Part shown: in pieces, positions 1 to 6,902 of the stretch
Layout of the letters: each line of letters begins with the position of its first letter
Position numbering within the stretch: the stretch's first letter is position 1
NCBI GenBank assembly: GCA_964544635.1
Contig: CAZJCK010000063.1
Coordinates: 1 to 20,889, forward strand
DNA: 20,889 bases
DNA from: CAZJCK01 sp964544635
GTDB lineage: Bacteria > Zixibacteria > MSB-5A5 > GN15 > FEB-12
Direction: 5' to 3'
The notes under the pieces: model-generated
Told to the model about the DNA's origin: nothing
Seen by the model: only the letters and a program-made list of their open reading frames with translations
Database searches by the model: none
Position numbers and translations under genes: made by a program

Positions 1-130
1 TCGAATAATAGGCCCCTGCCTTCGCAGGGGCGACGTATGACGAATTACTCCTGTGGGCGGCAGGCGTCCTCGTCTGCTCCATCGAGCAGAACAAACATGA
101 TCGGCAGCCTCCCAGGGCGGAGGCTGCCCT
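1..130. repeat. Long direct repeat, copy A (130 bp)
   Basis: Aligns without gaps to 338-467, with about 8 mismatches in 130 positions (roughly 94% identity). The unit is composite. It begins with a GAATAATAGG box and a short stem-loop (CCCCTGC, CTTC, GCAGGGG), runs through about 60 bp of non-palindromic sequence and ends with the GGCAGCCTCC hairpin at 103-128. The copy may continue to the left of the window. No reading frame in it looks like a protein. Confidence 0.85.
103..128. repeat. GGCAGCCTCC hairpin repeat, copy 1
   Basis: Perfect 10-bp inverted repeat: GGCAGCCTCC, six-base loop CAGGGC, GGAGGCTGCC. It is identical to the copies at 440, 3610 and 12257. It lacks a T tract, so it is a dispersed palindrome and not an intrinsic terminator. 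Confidence 0.85.
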
Positions 131-186
131 TGTATCGTAGGGCTGGACCCTTGTGGTCCTGACGTGTTGCAAGCAATATCGAAGTT

Positions 187-209
187 GTCAGGTTGACAAG
201 CAACCTGAC
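187..209. repeat. Short palindrome GTCAGGTTG-N5-CAACCTGAC
   Basis: Perfect 9-bp inverted repeat with a 5-base loop (ACAAG), between the two long direct repeats. No T tract and no nearby gene start. It is probably one more dispersed hairpin family, although only one copy is seen here. Confidence 0.55.
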
Positions 210-271
210 CTACAAACTATTCTACGATCTCAGCAGACGGACCGCCCTCCCACGTCGTGCCTGCGCCACGC

Positions 272-311
272 CACGTCGTCCCCGCGCAGGCGGGGACCCA
301 TTATTCTCTTA
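272..311 (-). repeat. GAATAATRGG-type hairpin repeat, minus-strand copy
   Basis: On the minus strand this reads AAGAGAATAATGGG, then a stem GTCCCCGC, loop CTGC, GCGGGGAC, then GACGTG. The same box plus stem-loop plus GACGT layout occurs at 3507 and 11760 on the plus strand, and in shortened form at the start of both long direct repeats. Confidence 0.7.
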
Positions 312-337
312 TCGCCTCAGCTATAGTGCCACGCAAA

Positions 338-467
338 TCAAATAATAGGCCCCTGCCTTCGAAGGGGCGACGTATGACGAATTACCGCTGTGGGCGGCAT
401 ACGTCCTCGGCTGCCCCATCGAGCAGAACAAACATGATCGGCAGCCTCCCAGGGCGGAGGCTGCCCT
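338..467. repeat. Long direct repeat, copy B (130 bp)
   Basis: Second copy of the unit at 1-130, at a constant offset of 337 bp with no indels. The first stem is damaged here by a C to A change in its 3' arm, while the terminal GGCAGCCTCC hairpin (440-465) is unchanged. Confidence 0.85.
440..465. repeat. GGCAGCCTCC hairpin repeat, copy 2
   Basis: Identical 26-bp palindrome (10-bp arms, CAGGGC loop) at the end of long repeat copy B. It is followed by CCTACGG, as copy 3 is. Confidence 0.85.
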
Positions 468-484
468 ACGGGGGAATGACGTCC

Positions 485-508
485 GTCCAAACCCACCTGA
501 AAGGTGGG
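485..508 (-). terminator. Possible weak terminator after hutH
   Basis: On the minus strand a perfect 7-bp stem (CCCACCT, loop TTC, AGGTGGG) is followed only by TTTGG. It lies about 60 bp past the hutH stop, in the right orientation. The short T run makes it weak, and it may simply be another dispersed palindrome. Confidence 0.35.
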
Positions 509-570
509 GTATCGGGAGTAGTTCTTGCCGAGTTTCTTCGTCCGGTCTACGCCGGACTCCGGAATCCGAC

Positions 571-2112
571 CTACTTCGGTAGCACGTCCAGCTTCCCAAT
601 CGCTTTTTCGACGGCGGCCACAATGCTGCCGTCGCGAACCATCTCCACCACGATGTCAATGTCCGGGTAGAGCGAGCGGTCGTCGGTCAGTTTCGACACT
701 TTACGTCGGATCACCTTGTAGGCCGCTTCTGTTCCCTTGCCGCCCTTGAGGGGACGTCGGAAATCGAGTGCCTGGGCCGCCGACATCAGTTGGATGGCGA
801 CAATGATCTCGGTGTTGCGGACGATCTCTTTGAGTTTGTTCGAGGTCACCGAGCCCATGCAGACATGGTCTTCCTGGTCGGCCGACACCGAAACGTTGTC
901 GATAACCGCCGGGTGCGCCAGGACGCGGTTCTCGCCTATCAATGCGGCCTGTGAGTACTGCGCCACCATGAGGCCGGAATTAAGCCCCTTCCCTTCGACG
1001 AGGAAATCAGGCAGTGCCGACAGGGCCGGGTTCATCATCCGATTGGTGTGACGTTCGGCCAGGTCGCCGACTTCGGCGACAGCGATACTCAAGAAGTCCT
1101 GCGCCATCGCGACCGGCTGACCATGGAAATTCCCGGCGGCGAGGTATTCGTCGTCGTCGGTGAAAAACAGCGGATTGTCGGTAACACCGTTCATTTCGGC
1201 AATATGGACGTCGGCAGCATATTTGAGGGCGTCAAGCGTCGGGCCAATGATCTGAGGCGTACAACGCAGCGAGTACGCATCCTGCACCTTCCCCTTGTTC
1301 TCCGGGATGGTCTGGGAACCGTCGATCAGCCTGCGGATATTCTCGGCGACCAGCATCTGGCCCTTGTGGTTGCGGATGGTGTGGACGCGGGGGTCGAAGC
1401 AGGCGATCGAGCTTTGCACGCAGTCGATCGTCATGCCGGCGGCGATAAGGAAGTTCTTGACGGCGTTGACGGCGTCGTGGATGGCGAGGACGCCGACGCC
1501 GGTCATCATCTCGGTACCGTTGATAATGCCGAGACCTTCTTTGAAGGACAGCGTGACCGGTTTGATCTTGGCCGCCTTGAGGGCGTCGAGACCGGACATT
1601 TTCTTACCACCGAAATAGGCCTTCCCCTCCCCCATGACGACTTCTGCGATCTGGGAGTGCGGGGCGAGGTCGCCGCTGGTGCCGAGAGAGCCTTTCTTGT
1701 AGACTACCGGAGTGACCCGCTTGTTAACCATCTTTTGCAGGGTTTCGGGAATGAGCGGGCGCACCGCCGAGTAGCCCTTGCAGAGGGTGTTGACGCGCAG
1801 CAGCATGGCAGCGCGGGTGTCCTCTTCCGGGGCTTCCGGGCCGACCGCGGCAGCGTGGGAATAGACGATATTCTTCTGCAGCAGTTCGCCCTGTTCAGGC
1901 GAGATCTGGATGCGAGCGAATTCGCCGATGCCGGTGGTGACACCGTAGATCTTAGTGCCTTCTTTGACTTTCCGTTCGATCAGCTGACGGTTGGCTTTGA
2001 CGGCGCTGATAGCCTTGGGGGCGATCTTCACCTTTGCCGTACCGCGCGCGACAGCGGCGACCTGTTCAATGTTGAGGTCGTTACCGGTGATGACAACTTC
2101 TTTTATAGCCAT
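571..2112 (-). CDS. hutH: Histidine ammonia-lyase family (MIO enzyme)
   Basis: 513 aa, full length for the aromatic amino acid ammonia-lyase family, which removes ammonia from L-histidine to give trans-urocanate in the cytoplasm. Seen in the sequence: catalytic Tyr in YGVTTGIG (Y56), the S85-H86 pair in NIVYSHAAAVG, which in this family favours histidine over Phe or Tyr, the cofactor loop GSLGTSGDLAP, RCTPQ, DNPLFF, GNFHGQPVA and ADQEDHV, whose Glu is typical of histidine lyases. The prosthetic MIO triad is Thr145-Ser146-Gly147 and not the usual Ala-Ser-Gly. ATG at 2112 is preceded by AGGAGG at good spacing. No other hut gene is visible, so the pathway cannot be confirmed from context. A Phe lyase or aminomutase is the alternative; the Ser-His and Glu positions argue for histidine. 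Confidence 0.9.
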   Translation of the reverse strand: MAIKEVVITGNDLNIEQVAAVARGTAKVKIAPKAISAVKANRQLIERKVKEGTKIYGVTTGIGEFARIQISPEQGELLQKNIVYSHAAAVGPEAPEEDTRAAMLLRVNTLCKGYSAVRPLIPETLQKMVNKRVTPVVYKKGSLGTSGDLAPHSQIAEVVMGEGKAYFGGKKMSGLDALKAAKIKPVTLSFKEGLGIINGTEMMTGVGVLAIHDAVNAVKNFLIAAGMTIDCVQSSIACFDPRVHTIRNHKGQMLVAENIRRLIDGSQTIPENKGKVQDAYSLRCTPQIIGPTLDALKYAADVHIAEMNGVTDNPLFFTDDDEYLAAGNFHGQPVAMAQDFLSIAVAEVGDLAERHTNRMMNPALSALPDFLVEGKGLNSGLMVAQYSQAALIGENRVLAHPAVIDNVSVSADQEDHVCMGSVTSNKLKEIVRNTEIIVAIQLMSAAQALDFRRPLKGGKGTEAAYKVIRRKVSKLTDDRSLYPDIDIVVEMVRDGSIVAAVEKAIGKLDVLPK

Positions 2113-2397
2113 GGCGGGCCTCCTGAAGACATATTACTTGTCGGGAAACGGGGATGTATGCGCTTCTGGCGCGAAAAACAGAGCCGGACAAATGGATTGC
2201 TAAGTGTCTTGCAAACCGGAACCGGATGTAGGTGTGTAACGGGTAGGAATGGAGGTGACCAGCAGGATCGCCGGTGCGGCAAAGACATTGGTGATTGACA
2301 GAATACGACTTACGAACACTGGCCTACCTCTCGTTACGTTATGGAAGATATGTGACTGCAAGAGGTTGTCAAAGGGAAAAGAACGGATGATATTGGC

Positions 2398-3252
2398 ATG
2401 ATCATGAAAGCTCCCGATGTACTGAACGACTTCTGGCGCAAGCAGACATTTGTCGCCTTTGACACCGAAACAACCGGGGTGTGGGCGCCGGCCAACCGTA
2501 TTGTCGAGATCGGGGCGGTGAAATTCCGCCCGAACGCCGACGAGGTCGAGGAGTTCGAGGCGCTGGTCAACCCGGAGAGGCCGATTCCGATCGAGGTGCA
2601 GGAGATCCACGGTATTTCCAACGACATGGTCCAAAGTGCCGAGACGATTGCGCCGGTGCTGGAACGGTTTGTCGATTTCATAGGGGAGAAATCCATCCTG
2701 ATCGCGCACAACGCGCTGTTCGATATCAGTTTCGTGTCGGTGGAGATCGATCGAACCGGCGTGCTGTTCCCCGAAAATCCGGTGCTGGATACGGTGGAGA
2801 TTTTTCGGAAGTACTATCCCGGCCTGCAGTCGTATGCGCTGTTGTCGATCTGCCAGGAGCTTCAGGTGGCCCGAACCCAGATGCACCGGGCACTCGATGA
2901 TGCCCGGATGGTGACGGATATTTTCCGCCTGGTACTCCCCCGCATTCCGGGCGTGAAGTCGCGAGCGAAGTTGAGCTCGAAAGTCGGGGTGTACAATATA
3001 CATTCGTGGAGACAGGATGTCGGTGATCTGCCGGTCGAGATGAAGCCTTTAGAGGCGGCGATTGATGGCCGGACGCGGGTGCAGATTACGTATCAGACAC
3101 GCGATTCGATCCCCACCGACCGGGTAATCAGGCCGAGCCAGTTGTACCGATTGGGCGGGACGGTGTATGTGAATGCGTATTGCGAGACGGTGCAGGCCGA
3201 GCGGACATTCCGGCTGGACCGGATTCTTGAGGTGGTGGCGCTGCAGATATAA
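2398..3252 (+). CDS. DEDDh 3'-5' exonuclease (DnaQ-like) with C-terminal WYL-like domain
   Basis: 284 aa. The N-terminal domain (about 17-180) is a DnaQ/epsilon-type 3'-5' exonuclease: ExoI is FDTETTG (D22, E24), ExoII is HNALFD (D109) and ExoIII is HRALDDA (H163, D168), so the four metal-binding acids and the general-base His are all present. The C-terminal part (about 215-284) looks like a WYL domain: RVIRPSQLYRLGG, VYVNAYCE and a final ERTFRLDRILEV, the usual ligand or nucleic-acid sensing core. No UvrC-like or polymerase domain follows, so this is a stand-alone nuclease and not PolC. A weak AAAGGGA lies about 20 nt upstream; the ATG at 2404 is an alternative start. It is divergent from hutH and ends 2 bp before the end of the convergent small gene. 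Exonuclease call strong, WYL call fairly strong, biological role unknown. Confidence 0.85.
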   Translation: MIMKAPDVLNDFWRKQTFVAFDTETTGVWAPANRIVEIGAVKFRPNADEVEEFEALVNPERPIPIEVQEIHGISNDMVQSAETIAPVLERFVDFIGEKSILIAHNALFDISFVSVEIDRTGVLFPENPVLDTVEIFRKYYPGLQSYALLSICQELQVARTQMHRALDDARMVTDIFRLVLPRIPGVKSRAKLSSKVGVYNIHSWRQDVGDLPVEMKPLEAAIDGRTRVQITYQTRDSIPTDRVIRPSQLYRLGGTVYVNAYCETVQAERTFRLDRILEVVALQI

Positions 3253-3254
3253 GG

Positions 3255-3473
3255 TCAGTCGTCGCGGGCCGGGCTGTCGGGCGCTTTCACACCGTTGCCT
3301 CGTTTCACCATGATGGCGGCGATGATACCGATCAGGGGACTGAGTAAAATCGAGACAATGAAGATGAGAATCGGAGAACGTCCGCGCTGATGCGCGATGT
3401 ATCCGGCAACGAGGCTGAAGATGAGCCAGCCGATAACGAAAATGCTGGGGCTGTAAAGGAATTCCGTGAGCAT
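3255..3473 (-). CDS. Small two-helix membrane protein, unknown function
   Basis: 72 aa. Two hydrophobic segments, about 9-27 (IFVIGWLIFSLVAGYIA) and 34-56 (PILIFIVSILLSPLIGIIAA), are separated by the basic turn HQRGRSP, and the tail is charged and cytosolic-looking. Short proteins with the same GWLIF, GYIA, RGRS and LLSPLIG pattern are widespread in bacteria but have no assigned function that I know of. No good Shine-Dalgarno is visible before the ATG. It converges on the exonuclease gene, with their stop codons only 2 bp apart. Confidence 0.6.
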   Translation of the reverse strand: MLTEFLYSPSIFVIGWLIFSLVAGYIAHQRGRSPILIFIVSILLSPLIGIIAAIMVKRGNGVKAPDSPARDD

Positions 3474-3506
3474 GGATGCAGGATAGTGGATGTGATTAGT
3501 TCACGG

Positions 3507-3545
3507 AAGAGAATAATAGGTACCCGCCTGCGCGGGCACGACGTG
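3507..3545 (+). repeat. GAATAATRGG-type hairpin repeat
   Basis: AAGAGAATAATAGG followed by a stem-loop (GTACCCGC, CTGC, GCGGGCAC with one mismatch) and GACGTG. Same family and layout as 272-311 and 11760-11800. Confidence 0.7.
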
Positions 3546-3609
3546 TGGTGGGGTCGGGGCAATGTAGCTGTGCATTGAGGTAGAGAAAGTGCGTGGTTCT
3601 GATGCCACA

Positions 3610-3635
3610 GGCAGCCTCCCAGGGCGGAGGCTGCC
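3610..3635. repeat. GGCAGCCTCC hairpin repeat, copy 3
   Basis: Identical palindrome, followed by CCTACGGAAGA, a flank also found after the diverged copy at 15551. The shared flank shows that the repeat unit is longer than the hairpin. Confidence 0.85.
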
Positions 3636-3649
3636 CTACGGAAGACTGG

Positions 3650-3670
3650 ATTCCCGTTTTTCGCGGGAAT
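3650..3670. repeat. ATTCCC-N9-GGGAAT palindrome (dRS3-like)
   Basis: Arms ATTCCCG and CGGGAAT around a T-rich loop, followed by GACGT. It resembles the ATTCCC-N8-GGGAAT repeat class known from Neisseria and other bacteria. Related copies lie at 4006 and 11720. Confidence 0.65.
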
Positions 3671-3706
3671 GACGTACGGCCAGTTCGGCGAGGATTTTAG
3701 GCAAAG

Positions 3707-3731
3707 AAAAACGGGGTCCGGTAGGACCCCG
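3707..3731 (-). terminator. Rho-independent terminator of tRNA-Ala
   Basis: On the minus strand the perfect 8-bp GC-rich stem CGGGGTCC, loop TACC, GGACCCCG is followed by TTTTTC and preceded by AAA. It begins 11 nt past the 3' end of the tRNA gene. Confidence 0.85.
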
Positions 3732-3741
3732 TTTAGTCTTA

Positions 3742-3814
<73 letters not shown>

Positions 3815-3837
3815 GGGATGTCTTTTTGCAGGCGGGT

Positions 3838-3866
3838 AGTTTACATATGGTCGGCAGGATTGTCAA
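3838..3866 (-). promoter_or_regulatory. Promoter of tRNA-Ala
   Basis: On the minus strand: consensus TTGACA (3861-3866), 17-nt spacer, TAAACT (3838-3843). Transcription would start about 15-20 nt before the tRNA 5' end. Confidence 0.8.
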
Positions 3867-4126
3867 GTATGTTCAGGGGGATATTGATTGCGGTGGAGGC
3901 TGGCGCCCCGCATGGTCATTTCGAGGGCGGAATTGGGAATGGTTGTAGATTTTAGTGGACCCGCCAGGTGTGATTCGGGCTACCGCCCTGAGCAGCTCAC
4001 GGTGGATTCCAGCCTCCGCTGGAATGACAAGAGGAGCGTGACGTTGCGGAGACGAACTGAGTGGCCCCGGCTCTCCGTCAGTCCGGCGTTTGCCGGACCG
4101 AACTGCGGCGGGTGGACGGTGAAGAT
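3867..4126. other. Intergenic region with degenerate palindromes
   Basis: No convincing gene between the tRNA promoter and the MFS gene. It holds two short palindromes: ATTCCAGC-CTCC-GCTGGAAT (4006-4025) and GTCCGGC-GTTT-GCCGGAC (4081-4098). The frames that are open here are short and lack ribosome sites. Confidence 0.5.
4006..4025. repeat. ATTCCAGC palindrome (dRS3-like variant)
   Basis: Perfect 8-bp arms ATTCCAGC and GCTGGAAT around CTCC, in the flank GGATTCC...GGAATGACA shared with the dRS3-like copies. Relative to ATTCCCGC/GCGGGAAT one base pair has changed on both arms. Confidence 0.6.
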
Positions 4127-4152
4127 GGCAGCCTCCCAGGGCGGAGCCGGCC
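4127..4152. repeat. GGCAGCCTCC hairpin repeat, degenerate copy 4
   Basis: The left arm and loop are intact; the right arm has decayed to GGAGCCGGCC. It abuts the stop codon of the MFS gene on the minus strand. Confidence 0.65.
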
Positions 4153-5577
4153 CTAAGGGGATCGGGAATCCGGTGTCGGGTCGACACGGTTGGCACGGGT
4201 GAGACAAAGCGGGATGCCGATGATGGCGATACCCATTGCCACCCAGATGACCCGTTTGTAGGCGGCGACGAACGCAGCCGCCGGTCCCAGATCGCTGAAC
4301 CGTACCTCGAAAAAAGCAAACAGACTGGTGGCCAGGGCGATGCCGATCGACATGCCGGTATTTCGCGTCGTGGCCAGGATGCCGGAGGTGATGGCGCGCT
4401 GCTTGTCGGTTACCGCGCCCATCATGGCCGACGAATTCGGTGTCGAAAAGACACCGACACCGATGCCGGCGACACAGAGCGAACCGACGACGTACCAGTT
4501 CGACGAGTCAACTTCGACCAAAGAGAGCATGAACATCCCAACGGCGATCATCGTCATACCAAAAGAGGTCAGCGCCCGGTAACCGATCTTGTCGGACAGT
4601 TTGCCGGCGGTCGGCGCCAGGATGAACATGAGCACGGGGAGAATAATCAAGTAGAGGCCGACCTCTTTCGGTTCCAGTCCCTTTACGTCCTCCAAAAAGA
4701 ACGGTACTAGTATGAGCACCCCGGCGGTCGCGATAAACTGGCAGAGGCTGGCGAGGATGGCGGTGGTGAACGGTTTGTTGCGAAAGATGGTCAGGCCGAT
4801 CAACGCCGTGTGCGGCTTGGTCTCGAGGATGAGGAAGGTGATACCGGCAACCAACGACACCAGCGCCAGGCCCCAGACACGTATGTCCGAGACGGCGTAT
4901 TCACTGATCATGCGTAGCGCCAGCATACCTGAGAGCATGGTAGCGCCGATAGCTATGGAACTGCGAATGGGCACCGGCCGCGACTTTTCCGGTGGCGGCA
5001 GGATACGGAAGTAGCGGAAGGCGAGAAAGAGACCGACCAGACCGATTGGGATGGCGGCCACGAAAATCGACTGCCAGGGCCAGATATCGAGCATGAGACC
5101 GCCGACGGTGGGGCCGACCATGAAGCCAGCCGCAACCATCATGACAATCAGGCCCAGTCCTTTCCCCCGTTCGTTGGGTGGAAAGACGGTAGTGACGAGG
5201 CCCGGTCCGACCGCGGCAAACATGGCGGTACCGGTTGCCTGGACAACGCGCCCGGCAATCAAGACTTCGACGGTCGGACTTAATGCACAAATGATGGAGC
5301 CAAGAATGAAGGCAGTGTAGCCGAATTTGTAGGCGAAGCTGTAGCCTTTGGATTCGGTCCAGGCGCCGAAGGCCATGAGCAGCGAGACCATAGTCAGGGT
5401 ATATGCCAGGGCGACCCAGGCGACCGACTCGACGGGAAGTTCGAAGGCGCGGGCGATGGTGGGCAGGGCGACATTGAGGATGGAGCCTTCGAAAGTGGCC
5501 ATGAACGTGCCCAAAGCGGCCGCCGCGAACAAATGATAGCGGTATTTGTTTACTAACTGTGGATCAGGAACGGACAC
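4153..5577 (-). CDS. MFS drug or solute exporter, DHA2 (EmrB/QacA) type
   Basis: 474 aa integral inner-membrane protein, a length and hydrophobicity pattern that fit the 14-helix DHA2 group of proton-driven exporters. Visible motifs: a motif D1-like stretch ATFEGSILNVALPTIA in helix 1 (Glu30 where most relatives have Asp), motif B AGRVVQATGTAMF (R110) and antiporter motif C GFMVGPTVGG (151-160). No MFP or TolC partner is adjacent, so the substrate cannot be inferred. Translation appears to start at GTG 5577 with AAAGG about 6 nt upstream. The C-terminal end (VDPTPDSRSP) is short and polar, and the stop lies at the edge of a dispersed hairpin repeat. It is divergent from the sigma-factor operon. 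Confidence 0.88.
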   Translation of the reverse strand: MSVPDPQLVNKYRYHLFAAAALGTFMATFEGSILNVALPTIARAFELPVESVAWVALAYTLTMVSLLMAFGAWTESKGYSFAYKFGYTAFILGSIICALSPTVEVLIAGRVVQATGTAMFAAVGPGLVTTVFPPNERGKGLGLIVMMVAAGFMVGPTVGGLMLDIWPWQSIFVAAIPIGLVGLFLAFRYFRILPPPEKSRPVPIRSSIAIGATMLSGMLALRMISEYAVSDIRVWGLALVSLVAGITFLILETKPHTALIGLTIFRNKPFTTAILASLCQFIATAGVLILVPFFLEDVKGLEPKEVGLYLIILPVLMFILAPTAGKLSDKIGYRALTSFGMTMIAVGMFMLSLVEVDSSNWYVVGSLCVAGIGVGVFSTPNSSAMMGAVTDKQRAITSGILATTRNTGMSIGIALATSLFAFFEVRFSDLGPAAAFVAAYKRVIWVAMGIAIIGIPLCLTRANRVDPTPDSRSP

Positions 5578-5611
5578 GCAGGGCCTTTGTAAGTCGTTGG
5601 TAAAAAAGGAA

Positions 5612-5640
5612 TTGACAATCAGCAGCGGTAATCATACTGT
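5612..5640 (+). promoter_or_regulatory. Promoter of the ECF sigma operon
   Basis: TTGACA (5612-5617), exactly 17 nt, TACTGT (5635-5640). This is a housekeeping sigma-70-type promoter, so the sigma operon may have basal transcription independent of its own product. About 100 nt separate it from the ATG at 5746. Confidence 0.6.
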
Positions 5641-5745
5641 GAGCCTCATGATCCGTCAACAGCTTTCTTGGCGTCGGCAAAAACTGTTAAACAGTTGGCG
5701 CCGGGGTGCGTCTTTTCACATAGACAGCAGTCGAGAGCGCCGGGC

Positions 5746-6321
5746 ATGAAAGAAACGGTCCCGGAGCTGGTCGTCAAATTCATGGAAGGTGACAACGCTG
5801 CCTTTGCCGAGTTGTTGCAACGGTATCGCCAGCGGATATATTCGATCGCCTTCAAGGTTTTGGGGAATCATCTCGATGCCGACGAGGTGGTTCAGGAGAC
5901 GTTTGTCCGACTGTACAAGCGGCGCAAGGAGTTATCGGATGTAAAATATTTCACGACGTTCGTCCTTCGTATCGCCACCAATTACAGCATTGACTTGTTG
6001 CGAAAGCGCAAAGGGCATTCGGGCCTGGGGGATGATGTAACCTCGTTGCCTGGAACCATTCAACTCGACCTGGCACAGAAGGTCACGACACCAAGTGAAG
6101 CCTATCAAAACAAGCGGGTAATGGAAGAAATCCTGCGTGCATTGGAACAGCTCCCTCCACGACAAAAGCTGACGGCCATTTTGCACGATATAGAAGGATA
6201 CAGCAAATCGGAAATTGCCCGTGCCCTTGAGTGTCCGGAGGCGACGGTTCGGTCCAACCTTCACATCGCCCGAACCAAGCTGAAGAAGATACTCAAGCAG
6301 CGCTTAGACAAGAAGGAGTGA
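5746..6321 (+). CDS. ECF-type RNA polymerase sigma factor
   Basis: 191 aa from ATG 5746 (GAGAG upstream). An in-frame TTG lies further upstream at 5668, but the residues it would add resemble no sigma N-terminus. Region 2 spans about 17-88: FAELLQRYRQRIYSIAFKVLG, DADEVVQETFVRLYKRR and the ATNYSIDLLRKRK end, covering core binding and -10 recognition. Region 4 spans about 125-187: LEQLPPRQKLTAILHDIEGYSKSEIA followed by the helix-turn-helix ECPEATVRSNLHIARTKLKK. There is no region 1 or 3, as expected for group 4. The anti-sigma gene starts 2 bp after the stop. Targets are not identifiable here. Confidence 0.92.
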   Translation: MKETVPELVVKFMEGDNAAFAELLQRYRQRIYSIAFKVLGNHLDADEVVQETFVRLYKRRKELSDVKYFTTFVLRIATNYSIDLLRKRKGHSGLGDDVTSLPGTIQLDLAQKVTTPSEAYQNKRVMEEILRALEQLPPRQKLTAILHDIEGYSKSEIARALECPEATVRSNLHIARTKLKKILKQRLDKKE

Positions 6322-6323
6322 AG

Positions 6324-6890
6324 ATGACACACCGCCATACCCTGTCACTCCTTGAGGATCTGGTTGATGACGAACTGCCGTCCGGTAAGCTGGACGAGGT
6401 TCGTCGGATGATCGAGGATGATCCGGAGTTGCAACGAGAGGTTGCCCGAAGTCGTCGCCTCAGGGAATTGTTGGGGAAAATCCGTACGCCCGATCCCGGG
6501 CGCCAGTATTGGGATGAAACCCAGAGCTTGATCCTGGCGCGTACCGTCGAGGCCGACGAAGCCGCCGCCGCCGTGTACACCGAGCGTTTTTCGCTGGTGC
6601 GGGCGCTGTTTTCCGTAGCCGCCTCGATTGCCATATTGATCGCCGCCCTGTTTGTCGGCTCCAACGGACGGACGCCGATGCCGTTGCAGGGCGCCGATAA
6701 CCGTCCGGCCGCATTCGTCGCGGCCTCCCAGAAGACAACCGTCTCCCCCGCCGATTTTCCGGTGTATGATCACGACGATGCGTTGCGCCTGGCGCGCGCC
6801 ATGATCGTGATGGGACCGCCGGGGATGTTCGGCCGTTGTCTGCTTTTCCCCGAACATGTCGATAGGACTTCTATAGGCTCAGCAATATAA
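6324..6890 (+). CDS. Putative membrane anti-sigma factor
   Basis: 188 aa from ATG 6324, with AAGGAG inside the end of the sigma gene, so the two are translationally coupled. The N-terminal cytosolic helix bundle (about 5-75) holds LEDLVDDELPSGKLDEVRRMIEDDPELQREV, typical of anti-sigma domains, but it lacks the HxxxCxxC zinc motif of the ZAS group. One transmembrane helix lies at about 91-113 (LVRALFSVAASIAILIAALFVG). The remaining 75 or so residues would face the periplasm and show no recognisable domain. The call rests mainly on position and architecture. Likely role: sequester the sigma factor at the membrane until an envelope signal. Confidence 0.78.
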   Translation: MTHRHTLSLLEDLVDDELPSGKLDEVRRMIEDDPELQREVARSRRLRELLGKIRTPDPGRQYWDETQSLILARTVEADEAAAAVYTERFSLVRALFSVAASIAILIAALFVGSNGRTPMPLQGADNRPAAFVAASQKTTVSPADFPVYDHDDALRLARAMIVMGPPGMFGRCLLFPEHVDRTSIGSAI

Positions 6891-6902
6891 GGAGATACGA
6901 GC

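Noticed and set aside
1..467. CRISPR array
   Set aside because: Only two long copies with a 207-bp gap; the other repeats are palindromes scattered over 15 kb without regular spacers.
257..749. Small frames at the left edge (137, 112 and 74 codons)
   Set aside because: They run through the hairpin repeats and into the hutH coding region in other frames, with no ribosome site or recognisable product.
1048..2298. 416-codon open frame on the plus strand opposite hutH
   Set aside because: Antisense shadow of a gene with all lyase motifs; its product is low-complexity Asp/Gly/Val-rich with no domain and no ribosome site.
2295..2323. Promoter starting at TTGACA 2295 for the exonuclease gene
   Set aside because: Good -35 box, but no acceptable -10 at 16-18 nt.
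2398..3252. The exonuclease as MrfB, the partner of the MrfA-like helicase
   Set aside because: MrfB-type proteins have a different C-terminal region, and this gene is 6 kb away in another transcription unit.
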